Shown here piece by piece: positions 51,771 to 62,068 of a stretch of DNA of 64,000 bases (position 1 is the first letter of the stretch; every line of letters starts with the position of its first letter). A model generated the notes under the pieces. The model ran no database searches. It had not been told where the DNA came from and saw only the letters and a program-made list of their open reading frames with translations. The stretch spans positions 4,160,748-4,224,747 of the forward strand of contig JAXIVH010000016.1 in the NCBI GenBank assembly GCA_036785325.1, given 5' to 3'. The stretch comes from Urophycis tenuis. Its lineage: Eukaryota > Chordata > Actinopteri > Gadiformes > Phycidae. The position numbers were made by a program, and so were the translations under genes.

Positions 51771-51891
51771 CGAAACGTAAAATGGCGACGAAGGCTCTGT
51801 GTTCGTAATCAAAACACAAGCTAGCTTTGAAAGCAAATAACTCTTGACGTACAACCAGTGTATTTTTGGAACCTCGCAAAGGTAAAGTTGT
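51771..51891 (+). promoter_or_regulatory. slu7: slu7 promoter / first non-coding exon
   Basis: AAAATGGCGACG at 51779-51790 is a good YY1-type motif. A donor CGCAAAG|GTAAAG ends a likely 5' UTR exon at 51891, which joins the acceptor TTTTGTTCAG at 52153, ten bases before the start codon. The exon start is not defined. Confidence 0.6.
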
Positions 51892-52163
51892 ACTGCGTAT
51901 ATAGAATCATGTAATAATTACAAGCGGGTATGCATTCTAGTTAAATACCATAAAACCACCACGATAATGCTAAAAGAAGTATGTGCGTTAGCCCCACCAC
52001 CAGGCACACATGAATACTTAGCCAATGAATACTTGGAACGGCTGAATAATCCTCCTATATACACAACTAACCGTGATGCGGTTTACTTTGTTACGACGAT
52101 GAAACGCGGAAGGGTGCACTGTAATAACAACCACTACAATCGGTTTTGTTCAGAATCCCAGCC

Positions 52164-55100
52164 ATGACCGAGGAAGGGCCCTCGCAGGCCGGCGCAGATG
52201 CGATGCTGGGTCTCGACGAGCCGAAGAAGATGACCAGGGAGGACTGGAGGAAGAAGAAGGAGCTGGAGGAGCAGAGGAAGCTGGGAAACGCTCCGGCTGA
52301 GGTGGATGAGGAGGGAAAGTAAGTCTATCTCTAGCTAGCCGCAGGCGACCAGGACGTTGCGACCGCTTGCAGTGGCCAATTTATGAATAACAACTCCCCA
52401 ACATCTGGGGTCACCCAGTTTGTATCGGCATGCCTTTGTTTTCACAAAAATCAACGTTTGTCATGTGTGCACAACTTTATGTAAATACGTTTGAAGCGTT
52501 CATTCACCCCAGAACACTTCAGTCTTTTTCACAGAAAGCTGATCATACATAACAAAGTAGTGAGGTGGCAAATAAATCTGTCCCTGGGTATAACTGCTCT
52601 GCTTACCTGACGTCTGTTCTCCTTTTCAGAGACATCAACCCCCATATTCCCCAGTACATTTCGTCAGTGCCATGGTACATTGACCCTTCCAAAAGGCCCA
52701 CGCTAAAGCATCAGAGGCCCCAGGAAGAGATAGAAGATGTGGTTTCCTCCATCGGACAGTGGTATAAGAGAGGGGTGGATGAGGTCAGTTGTCATGAGAC
52801 GTTAACTCCATCGCAGTCGAGCAGATGTACCACATTGGAAAGGTGGTGTTTATAAACTAAAACCTTCATGTTTTATTCTGTCACCAGAAATCCGTTTGCA
52901 CAAAATTCCGCAAGGGGTCCTGTGAAAACTGTGGTGCGTTGACACACAAGAAGAAAGACTGTTTGGAGGTAAGTCACTGCCTTCTCCACACAAACCATTG
53001 GATTGGATGATGCTCATCCAGAAACCCAAGCTTCTGCCAACACTAACTAAATGGGGAGGGAATATTGATAAGATGAATGAATAAGAACTGATGGCCTGTG
53101 CTATACTTTTTTTCCACCAACCAGCGGCCCAGAAAAGTGGGGGCCAAATTCACGGGTTCGGGCATAGCGCCGGATGAGCACGCCCAGCTAAACCTGTCGC
53201 TGGACTACGACGGGAAAAGGGACCGCTGGAACGGCTATGACCCTGAGGACCACCAGCGCATCGTGGAGGAGTACTCCAAAGTGGACCAGGTGAGCTGCAT
53301 CACCCCAGGCTTCAGGCCCAGTGAGCTCACCGGGGCCAGTAGCTAGGCTACGGCCAGCATCATAACGTCCTGGATGAGGGGAGTCGACTGTGAAATGACA
53401 CAAAGATCCTTCCCTCCCTCCTTGTCCCCTCTCCCAGGCCAAGAGAACCCTGAAGGCCCAGAAGCTCCAGGATGAGCTGGCTTTAGGAAAGGTCATGGAT
53501 CAAACGGTGAGTCTTGACGCAAAGCCGGCCGTAGGCCAAAACGCTGTTGGAAACGTGGTCTTCAGCCTGACGGTCATGTCCACTTTAAGATAACTTAGGC
53601 TAAATTACATTTTGACAAATCATTCTTTGAAAATGTTTTTGGAACATGAGTATTGTTTTGTGGAACATGAGTGAAAGAGAAACATGTACTTTAGTGTGTT
53701 GCTTATGACCACTCATTTGTCTTGATGATAATTCTTGATGAAGATGCGATTTTTTGCGATTTTTCCCCTGTACAGGAGCGGGAACACAACAGCGAAGACG
53801 AGGACGAAGACAAATATGCTGATGATATTGACATGCCGGGTCAGAACTTCGACTCCAAGAGACGTATCACCGTGAGGAATCTGCGTATCAGAGAAGACAT
53901 CGCCAAGGTACGGGTGTATTTCCAGCTGTTGCACATCTGGTCTCCTCTTTCAAGGGGCCTTTACCTAGTGCACTGTTTTCATGCTATCAAGACAAGAAAC
54001 CCCTTTATTTGTCCCACAAACGGGGACATTTATACTTACAGCAGTTTAGATGATGCAAGAATATAGAAACAGTTAAAATATCTATTAAAAAAAAATCTAT
54101 ATAAAATATATGTATTTATACATCTATATACAATAAAAAAAGATATATAAATGTATATAAAGAATCCCCTCCATAATCTGCTGCCTTCTTGTTTCTTTGT
54201 AGTACTTGAGGAATCTGGACCCCAATTCGGCCTACTACGACCCCAAGACCCGCGCCATGCGAGAGAACCCCTACTACAACACGGGCATGAACCCCGACGA
54301 GTGAGTCCTGACCTCTGACCCCTCGCCTCGGCCTGGTGTTCGTCCTCTGCCGTGTTTCCAATGTTTGCATGCTCTTTGCTTCCCCCCCACAGAGTGGGCT
54401 ACGCTGGAGACAACTTTGTGCGCTACTCGGGGGACACCATAACCATGGCCCAAACACAGAGTAAGTTGCAAAGCGCTTGGGAGTTTCTAAATGTGTTCTG
54501 ATATGCAGAGAACCTTTCGGTCTTTATTGACAGATAGACAGACAGACAGACAGACAGACATACTTTTATGATCCCTGAGGAAAATTGCTTTAGTTACAAT
54601 ACTCCAGGGAAAAAAAGAAAGAAGAGACACACTCTACGTATAGTAGTGTTAGAATATATAAATATATAATATAAACCTATGTAATACAATATACAAAAAA
54701 TATACATAAAGAAATATAAAAATATACATAAATCTACATACATCAATATTGGTCATTCTCACTCCAAAGTTTCTCTGCATCTGACCCATCCTGTGGTCCA
54801 TAGCAGCAGTAGGTGACTGTAGTGGTGCAGTGGGGTGTTATTGTGGTTAACCGTGCGGCCGTGCGCTCCAGTGTTTGCCTGGCAGGCCTACGAGAAGGGC
54901 TCGGAGGTGCACCTGCAGGCTGACCCCACCAAGCTGGAGCTGCTGCACCAGTCCTTCAAAGTCAAGAAGGAGGACTTCAAAGAGAAGCAGAAGGAGACCA
55001 TCTTAGAGAGGGTGGGTTACCTCCTCCTCCCCCTTCCACTGACTCTTTGACCTCTTTGCCTTAAAATAAATAAACACCAGCAGCTTTGATCTTCTCAAGG

Positions 55101-57449
55101 CTTCTGCTTAAAGGTACAGTATTTGTGATTTCAGGCTAGGTCCAGTCTAAAAAAAAAAACAAAATACTTATGAACCCTCCCCACCCTCACATTTCGTTGA
55201 CATCAAATTTCTCCACACTGCTACAGAGTTGGCACAATTGAACCAGAGCGTCTTAAAGGCAGCCATTGAAATGAGCGTAGTAACCTGAGCGTGACATGTG
55301 TGCGTCGGCGCAGTATGGTGGCGAGGAGCACCTGGACGCCCCGCCCCGCGAGCTGCTGCTGGCCCAGACGGAGGACTACGTGGAGTACTCCCGCCACGGC
55401 GCCGTCATCAAAGGCCTGGACAAGGCCATCGCCCGCTCCAAGTACGAGGAGGACGTGACCATCAACAACCACACGGTGAGCGCCGCGCACACGCCAGAGC
55501 TCAGGGGGAGCCATGTGTTGTACTGCTGTCTGTCTGTCTGTCTGTCTGTCCTTCCTTCCTTCCGTCCGTCCGTCCGTCTTCAATGACATACACTGAGACA
55601 CATACAGTGTACATGTTGATCTGTTGAGGACATACTTTGTGGGCCTTTTTTGTTGAGTGCTAGTTATCCATAGATAATTACATTTCCATTCATGCGCATT
55701 ATGAATGTCAACATGTGCAGTAAAAGGCTATTCTACTTTTGTGATTCAGCTCTAAATAAATGTTGTTTTTTTTATTTTATTGTGTAAGCGTAACGTTCTG
55801 ATCTCTTGACAACCCTTGCTCTTCTTCAGTGTATCTGGGGCTCCTACTGGAGGGATGGCTACTGGGGGTACAAATGCTGCCACTCCATGGTCAAGCAGAG
55901 TTACTGCACCGGAGAGGCAGGAATCCACACTGCCGTAAGTGGATTTTTTTTATTTCCATCTTTCGTAACATTTTCGTATCATTGTACGTACGTGATGTAA
56001 TTGTACCATTTAGTTTACCGTCTCCCCATGAAAAATATTTGTTTTATGTTTTTTTGCCGCTGTAGAGCACCTCGGCTTGTGTTCCGTTTGAGGAGGGTCT
56101 GGAGGAGCACGCAGAGGAAGAGCAGCCCAAGACCCTGCTGGAGGTAAGGGCCTTGAGAGTAGAACTGAGAGACACTGACCCAATCACCAGTATCACTTCA
56201 AACAGCCCTTAAGACCGGGCTCAAAACCACGTTAATGTCTTAACACAATATGATGACTGATTTACTTCAGCATGGCCCATATCAGTCAGACCAGAGTTCA
56301 TTGTAAAGAAATTTTTTTTTTTTAAAGAAACTACATCATATGTATAACATAAACATATGTCTTAATATTAAAGTCTTGTTATCTATCTTACCCATTACCC
56401 ATTAAAACCTTATAGCTGTAAACTTTATGGCTGATGGTCACATTGCTGGTGATGTCCATTATCCTGCTTTTGAGAAGTAGTAATTAAGTAGCTTTTAACT
56501 GGAGTGTAAATCATATCACCAAAGTTATTCTCAATGATGTGATTCATGCCCAACTATGATGATAAAATGTAATGTAGTTTAGCGTTTTCTTTGTACTTGT
56601 AGAGCCAGACTACGTTGACATAACTTCTCTCTTCAGAGGATGTTTCACGCAGCAGTGACCCTTGCTTTTCAGATGCACCAGGAGAAGATGAAGGAGAAGA
56701 AGAAGAAGAAGAAGAAGAACAAGAACAAGAGGAAGCACAACTCTGACAGCAGCGACGATGAAGACGAAGAGAAAAAGAAAGAGAAGCTGCAGAAGGTAGT
56801 GTGTGTGTGTGTGTGTGTGCGTGTGCGTGTGCGCGTGCGCGTGTGTGCGTGCGTGTGCGTGCGTGTGTGTGTGCGTCGGGGCTGCACAATTCCGGCCAAA
56901 ATGATAATTGTGATTTTTTTGTTCTGATGGTGTGATTATTCATTGTGACCAACTATTGATTAGATTAATAGTCTTAGGTACCTAAAAAAACAATAATGAT
57001 GAAGCAATAGCTTCAGCATTATGATTCAATTTTAATATTATAGATTATTCGAATTTTCTTTTCAATTAGTGAATTGCCACATTTCCCGATTAGCTAATTG
57101 CAACGGTCAAGATTCAGATTTTGATGTATGATGATGATGAAGATGTTGTTGGTGATGATGATGATGATGATGAAGATGAGGATGAGGATGATGACGACTT
57201 GTCTGAGTCCACTAACAACCTTTGCCTGGTCCACTATGGTGACCTCCCCCCCCCCCCGTGACCCTCCAGGCCCTGGAGGCAGAGACCAAGAGGCTGAAGC
57301 AGGTGGAGGCCATCATGCAGCTGGACGAGAGGAAGCGGCCCTACAGCAGCCTGCAGGAGGTCAAGGAGCCCACCGAGGAGGAGATGGAGGCCTTCCGCAT
57401 GAAACGCGGCCGGGAGGACGACCCCATGCAACAGTTCATGCGACAGTGA
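52164..57449 (+). CDS. slu7: Pre-mRNA splicing factor SLU7 (complete, 14 coding exons)
   Basis: Acts in the second catalytic step of splicing, in 3' splice site choice. Exons: 52164-52318, 52630-52783, 52888-52968, 53125-53289, 53438-53506, 53776-53907, 54203-54300, 54393-54460, 54872-55011, 55314-55475, 55830-55934, 56066-56143, 56673-56795, 57270-57449; 1710 nt, 569 residues (human 586). A CCHC zinc knuckle CX2CX4HX4C lies at residues 115-128 (CENCGALTHKKKDC). Then come DKYADDIDMPGQ, TVRNLRIREDIAKYLRNLD, NPYYNTG, FAWQAYEKGSEVHLQADPTK, and SYWRDGYWGYKCCHS. Near the end is a lysine run (KEKKKKKKKNKNKRK) beside an acidic-serine patch (SDSSDDEDEE), like the human nuclear signal region. The C-terminus has PTEEEMEAFRMKR. 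Start MTEEG follows the acceptor at 52153. All phases agree. Confidence 0.96.
53980..54175. repeat. Retroelement 3'-tail-like fragment and AT repeat
   Basis: CCTTTATTTGTCCCACAAAC and TTTATACTTACAGCAG resemble the 3' end of a fish LINE or LINE-dependent SINE. An AT-rich low-complexity run follows to 54170. It lies in the slu7 intron 53908-54202. Confidence 0.45.
54515..54770. repeat. (ACAG)n with retroelement-tail-like sequence and AT repeat
   Basis: GACAGACAGACAG near 54535-54560, then ATACTTTTATGATCCCTGAGG, a form of the TTTATTGATCC tail seen in many fish retroelements, then AT-rich low complexity. In the slu7 intron 54461-54871. Confidence 0.5.
55615..55800 (+). repeat. Duplicate of the slu7 3' UTR end inside a slu7 intron
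   Basis: Matches 57608-57838 almost throughout: TTGATCTGTTGAGGAC, TTGTTGAGTGC, TTATCCATAGATAA, ACATTTCCATTCATGCGCAT, CAGTAAAAGGCTATTCTAC, CTCT...AATAAATGTT and TAAGCGTAA occur in the same order. The AATAAA is at 55755-55760. It lies in the intron 55476-55829, ending about 30 bp before the next exon. A (CTGT)n/(CCGT)n run precedes it at 55527-55578. Confidence 0.9.
56796..56876 (+). repeat. (GT)n/(GC)n tract at a slu7 donor
   Basis: The donor GTAGTGTGTGTG at 56796 runs straight into about 80 bp of alternating GT and GC dinucleotides. A (GAT)n run is farther along the same intron, 57127-57200. Confidence 0.9.
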
Positions 57450-57840
57450 CCCCCCCCCCTCTTCCTGACACGACCTCTGACCTCCGCAGGGCGTCCACAA
57501 GACGGCCCCCCTCTGCAGGAAAAGGTTTTCGGTCCGTAGATCTAGAACCGCCTGATTGGCCCTTAGCTTGCATGACTGACGGCGAACGCAACCAATCCGG
57601 TGAGCAGGTTGATCTGTTGAGGACGTGCTGTTTGTTTATGCGTTCACGGCCACATGATGATGATGGTGGTGGTTGTTGTGGGCCTTTTTTTGTTGAGTGC
57701 TTGTTATCCATAGATAACTTACATTTCCATTCATGCGCATTGTAAATATCAACATGTTCAGTAAAAGGCTATTCTACTTTTGTGATACAGCTCTTTGGTG
57801 AAATAAATGTTTTTTTTTATTGTATAAGCGTAAGTTCTAC
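57450..57840 (+). terminator. slu7: slu7 3' UTR and poly(A) signal
   Basis: AATAAA at 57802-57807 with T-rich downstream sequence marks the likely end. The stretch 57608-57838 is duplicated in the intron at 55615-55800; this copy carries an extra segment of about 45 bp after GAGGAC, including GATGATGATGGTGGTGG. A second AATAAA is near 57998. Confidence 0.7.
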
Positions 57841-59102
57841 TTATTTTTGTCCTGTGTTCATGAAAGGAACGGTTACCTGTGTGGCTAGACTATATATTTT
57901 TATGCAATTTAGATGAAGGGTATTTTGTCGTTTAACAATAGCACCCCTATGTGGGCTAGTGAGGTCGCGATGTCCGGTCTGCAATTTATCATCTCCCCTC
58001 AAATAAATGTAATCTAAGAAGTGTCAAAACAGTAGAGCAACAAATAGTTTGCTTTAGATTCCTGAGGTAATTATAATGTAGGACTTCATCCAACATCCTT
58101 CATCCAAAGGATTCGACCGTCTACATTGACTCATTTTTACCATGAGCTCAGACTTCATTTGGATGTATGTATAATCTTTGTGTGTATGCAATCAGAAATG
58201 TCCATTGTCCAAGTCCATTGTTTCTACCATCTACATTTAAAAGGCTTTGCATAACAGCAGAACACGCTTTGATGCAAGTGTCTCAGCATATGTCCTATGT
58301 TATTTACATAACTTCGGTTCCCCCTTCTGCTCTCCTTACTGCACATCTGTTAACCGTCACAGAACAGCAGTTTCACCCAATCGAAATGAACAGCTTCACC
58401 ATATCTTCTGACTAACCTCCAGCTAAACCTAACCTCTGCCCTATTTCACGCAGTGTGTACATGGTTCAGAATGCTTCATACCTGCTCAAACAACGGTGCA
58501 TACTTTGTCATTGTTTCTGTTGTGCACTACAACAGCTATGGGCAGAAGAACATGACATCACTGTTAAAGTATTTTGCTGGCAGCGTTGGATGTTTTCAGC
58601 AGGGCGGATGTTAGGGGATAGCATGAGTCAGTGTGCGTCAGGCATCTCTGTAATGCTTCGGCTCGCCGCTGTTATCTAGCCCAAATATTGGAAGAATCAT
58701 GCCGGAAACTTGGCGAAAAACAAAAGAGTAGTATTGCAGAATGTCCACAGAGTACATGTTCCCCACTGGTGAGTGATTTGTTATCTCTCATAGCCTCTAT
58801 GTTCTCAGACAGTCACTTGTGTCTGCTGCATTCTACGCCCTCGGCTCCTTTTTGCACAGCTTAGATTGTCATGGAGCATCAGGCTATTGCATGGAATGAT
58901 TCATAGCATTTCAGAAAACGTATTGCATACAAGCATATTATCTGGTGGAGTGATGCCGTCCCACTTGTACGTGCTTCATGCTCACAATTAGTCATACAGA
59001 TTTGAATTCCCCAACTTTGATGCTGACCAGCAACAGTCAAGTCCGAAAGATGTCGGTGATGTTGCTCTTTCTTCCTCAGGGAGATTCACACTCCGGACAT
59101 GC
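57841..59102 (+). other. slu7-c1qtnf2 spacer with possible c1qtnf2 5' UTR exon
   Basis: No coding gene seen to about 58600. CCCCACTG|GTGAGTG gives a good donor at 58769, and CTTTCTTCCTCAG a good acceptor at 59079, so a non-coding first exon ending at 58768 is likely. The exon start is unknown. Confidence 0.45.
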
Positions 59103-60079
59103 ATGCTGTTGTGTGTGGTGTCCATGACTTCCGGCCAGTCACTACATTACTCACACCGGAGAGGACGGAACCTCACCATCCATTCCTCCCAGCTAGTGTG
59201 CAGTCTTCCGGGCCCACAGGGGCCTGCAGGACAACCTGGAGCTTCTGGCTCTCCAGGGGCCATGGGCCCGATGGGGACCCCGGGGAAAGATGGCCTGGAT
59301 GGGAAAGACGGAGAGACGGGAGAGAGGGGAGACGCAGGTCAGGCTTCCGTCCATCTTCAGCTGTACATGGTCATGTTCACTGTAGCAACGTGCATGACTG
59401 TATGATGTTGCTTTAACGCCGACTGCTCTCTTCAGCTGAGCCCGGGAGGCCAGGGAACCCCGGGAAGCCGGGTCCCAAGGGCCGAGAGGGCGTCATCGGC
59501 AAGGCCGGGCCCCGGGGACTCAGGGGCCTGCGTGGCTCGCCCGGGGTCACGGGCAAGCCCGGGACCAAGGGGGAGGCGGGCGAGGCGGGCGAGGATGGGG
59601 CCCCCGGAGGCTGCAGCTGCGGGAACAACAGAGCGCGCTCCGCCTTCTCCGTGGCGATGACCAAGAGCTACCCCAAGGAGCGGCTGCCCGTTCGCTTCAG
59701 CCGAATCCTGCTCAACGAGGGGAACCACTACAACGCCAGCAGCGGGAAGTTTGTGTGTGTCTTCCCAGGCGTCTACTACTTCACCTATGACATCACCCTG
59801 GCCAACAAGCACCTGGCCATCGGATTGGTCCTCAACGGGAACTACAAGATCAAGACGTTCGACGCCAACACGGGCAACCACGACGTGGCGTCCGGCTCCA
59901 CCGTGCTGAAGCTGCAGCGGGACGACCAGGTTTGGCTGCAGATCTTCTACTCGGGGCAGAACGGCTTGTTCTTCGACCCGTTCTGGACAGACAGCACGTT
60001 CAGCGGCTTCCTTATCTACGCGGACCGGGACCTTCTGAAAGAGGCCGAGCAGAAAGCAAATCCTGAGACTGACATGTAA
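59103..60079 (+). CDS. c1qtnf2: C1q/TNF-related protein 2 (complete, 2 coding exons)
   Basis: Secreted adipokine-like protein that trimerises through a collagen stalk and C1q heads. Exons 59103-59337 and 59436-60079; 879 nt, 292 residues (human 285). The N-terminus is a short hydrophobic segment (MLLCVVSMTSG), weak for a signal peptide; the frame is open upstream to the acceptor at 59079, so a longer leader from another exon is possible. QLVCSLPGPQGP begins about 40 Gly-X-Y triplets (to GGCSCGNN near residue 137), followed by the C1q domain (SAFSVAMTKSYPKERLPVRF, HYNASSGKFVC, GVYYFTYDITLANKHLAIGL, TGNHDVASGSTVL, FYSGQNGLFFDPFWTDSTFSGF). The C1q blocks and the place next to slu7 identify CTRP2. 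Confidence 0.94.
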
Positions 60080-60300
60080 AGCTGAAATGTTGGAATAGGA
60101 TTACATGTTGTGTTATTTTCCTATTGGAATAGGATTACATGTTGTGTTATTTTCCTATGGCTTCACAGTATTGACATGGTTCACTTCCGTAAGTGAACCT
60201 CTTTGTTATAATCAAAATGTTTAGGTGTAGGTGTATTACAATGACTACATAAACTCAACACTTGGGACAATGTCAAATAAAATTGGACACCAGATGGCAC
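60080..60300 (+). terminator. c1qtnf2: c1qtnf2 3' UTR, with a 34-bp tandem duplication
   Basis: TTGGAATAGGATTACATG... is present twice in perfect tandem (60090-60123 and 60124-60157). AATAAA at about 60275 marks the probable end, giving a UTR of about 200 nt. Confidence 0.7.
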
Positions 60301-60600
60301 TCTGTTCATGGAATCTAGAGTGAATGGATAAAACGCAGTAATTAAAAACTAAAATCGATGAATAAACGGATAGACATACAGACAGTTTAACAGACTGACA
60401 GACATACAGACAGACAGACAGATAGATACGATTTCAGAAATCTAATATCACAGACGGCAATGTAATAAAACACATGAGCCTTTTCAGAACTTTATGCTAA
60501 TTTATGATAATCTCAAGTCTGCAAATCTAGCGTGTCTATTAAAAATAATTATTTAATTATTTTTTTCGGACATGATGGGGTTAGTCTACTTACTGCAGAC
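60301..60600. other. Short spacer, (ACAG)n microsatellite
   Basis: CAGACAGACAGACAGATAG around 60375-60427, otherwise AT-rich. Nothing else seen. Confidence 0.6.
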
Positions 60601-61010
60601 TCCCCCGGTATCTGTCCCTAGTGGTTTGTAGTGCGGATACCGGTTGTGCTGGGGCCTGTGTTGGACTACAAATCCCATGTCTACAGATGAACTCCACGTC
60701 GAGTGCACGAGCCTCACATCGCGGCGGCAGCAGCAGCAGCTGGTGCGGCCGAGGCCACTTTGTTACAGCGCTGCCGACTCGGCTGGGGGGAGAATCACTA
60801 GGAAAAGTGTCAACACTTGAGGGAAAACAACACAGTAAAGCGCCCATTACTCGGTTCGGAGGCGGCGTGATTTTCCACCAGCCCGGCAGAGGATTCAACC
60901 CACATTATAACCGAAATTCAAGGGGAAATACAAACTTCGCCGGAGAGGAATTCTCCTGTTCAGGATGTCGGACTGAGACAAAGGGGTCTGGGGGCATTCC
61001 CGTCGGAGTG
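60601..61010 (+). other. ccnjl: Cyclin J-like 5' UTR exon and promoter
   Basis: GC-rich sequence ending GTCGGAGTG|GTGAGT at 61010 is a good donor. It would join the acceptor TTTCTGCAG at 61658, 31 bp before the start codon. The transcription start cannot be fixed. GGCGGCAGCAGCAGCAGC near 60721 is a short trinucleotide run. Confidence 0.55.
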
Positions 61011-61689
61011 GTGAGTGGCACACGCAGCGATGGCGATTAAAAGTTTCTCTGGTTAATTGTTGACGGGGGAAAAACAAGTATGTGGAATGCGATGACCCGT
61101 TTTCTTGTGTCGTTTTTTTAAATCCCCCATGAAGCCATTTAGTAGCGGTCTTTTTGTATGCCAAGTTGTGTGACATCGCTTCTTATCTCGATAGCTGGAC
61201 GAGTGGATGAGACGCGTGGGAATGGATATAATAATATAGTTTATACATGACCGTTGTAGCGTTGAGCGCTATAGGAGGTATGGTCTTTTTTTTATTGGCG
61301 TCTGGAGACAGCCCGACCATCATCCGCATGGAAGTGGTTACAGGATGAGTGTCATGGAAATTTTAAACTTTCTCATAAAATCCTGGAGATCCTAAAACTC
61401 TTCAATGATGCGTAATGAAATCGTCTGCGTCTGCAGTAATAAAGAAACACACCCCCAACCACATCGTCCTATTTCGTATTGCAAACAAACTGCACCCAAT
61501 GATTTAATTCACAAATTGTTGACAGAGTGAATTTTACATGGGCACGTTTTTGCGCTGTGCTTTTTCCAACCCACCTTTCCACTGAATTGGGCCCAATTGC
61601 AGTGGCAGACAATTGATCCACGTTGATTGTATTCACACGCACCGTTGCATTTCTGCAGGAATAACTTCGTCGTTTGGGGCCTTCTCTGG

Positions 61690-61767
61690 ATGGGAGAGAT
61701 GGAGAGGGAGTTGCAATGGTGGAAGGGACAGCTAGCGGCAGATATCCATCAATCCCTCCGCATTAAG
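61690..61767 (+). CDS. ccnjl: Cyclin J family, first coding exon (3'-partial)
   Basis: The exon runs from the acceptor TTTCTGCAG (61658) to AAG|GTGAGT (61767). ATG at 61690 and an in-frame ATG at 61699 give MGEMERELQWWKGQL... ending IHQSLRIK, 26 codons with phase 0. This matches the conserved N-terminus of cyclin J proteins (human CCNJ MELEGQWWRGQLAADIHQ; CCNJL MDEPWWEGRVASDVH). The sequence itself is closer to CCNJ, but the place beside c1qtnf2 and slu7 is that of human CCNJL. Cyclins J are divergent cyclins of poorly known CDK partnership. The remaining exons are beyond the window. Either ATG could be used; the second aligns with human. Confidence 0.8.
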
Positions 61768-62020
61768 GTGAGTCTGCAGTATAGACTTACTTAAGGAGGG
61801 TGTAGACTCTCTACCCCCTTCATCCAAACCGTCTCTCCAACAGAAGTCCCAAGGAAGCCCCAGCCTGTGTTTATTCATGTTACTGTCATGATAAGAATTG
61901 TTGACAGTGTAAACAAGGTGTTTTCTGGTGTAGGGTTACATGTGTAAGTCCCACACAAATATAAGAATTTACACATTTGGTGGTTAATAGTTGTGCATCG
62001 CTAGAAGCTATTATTATCAC

Positions 62021-62068
<48 letters not shown>

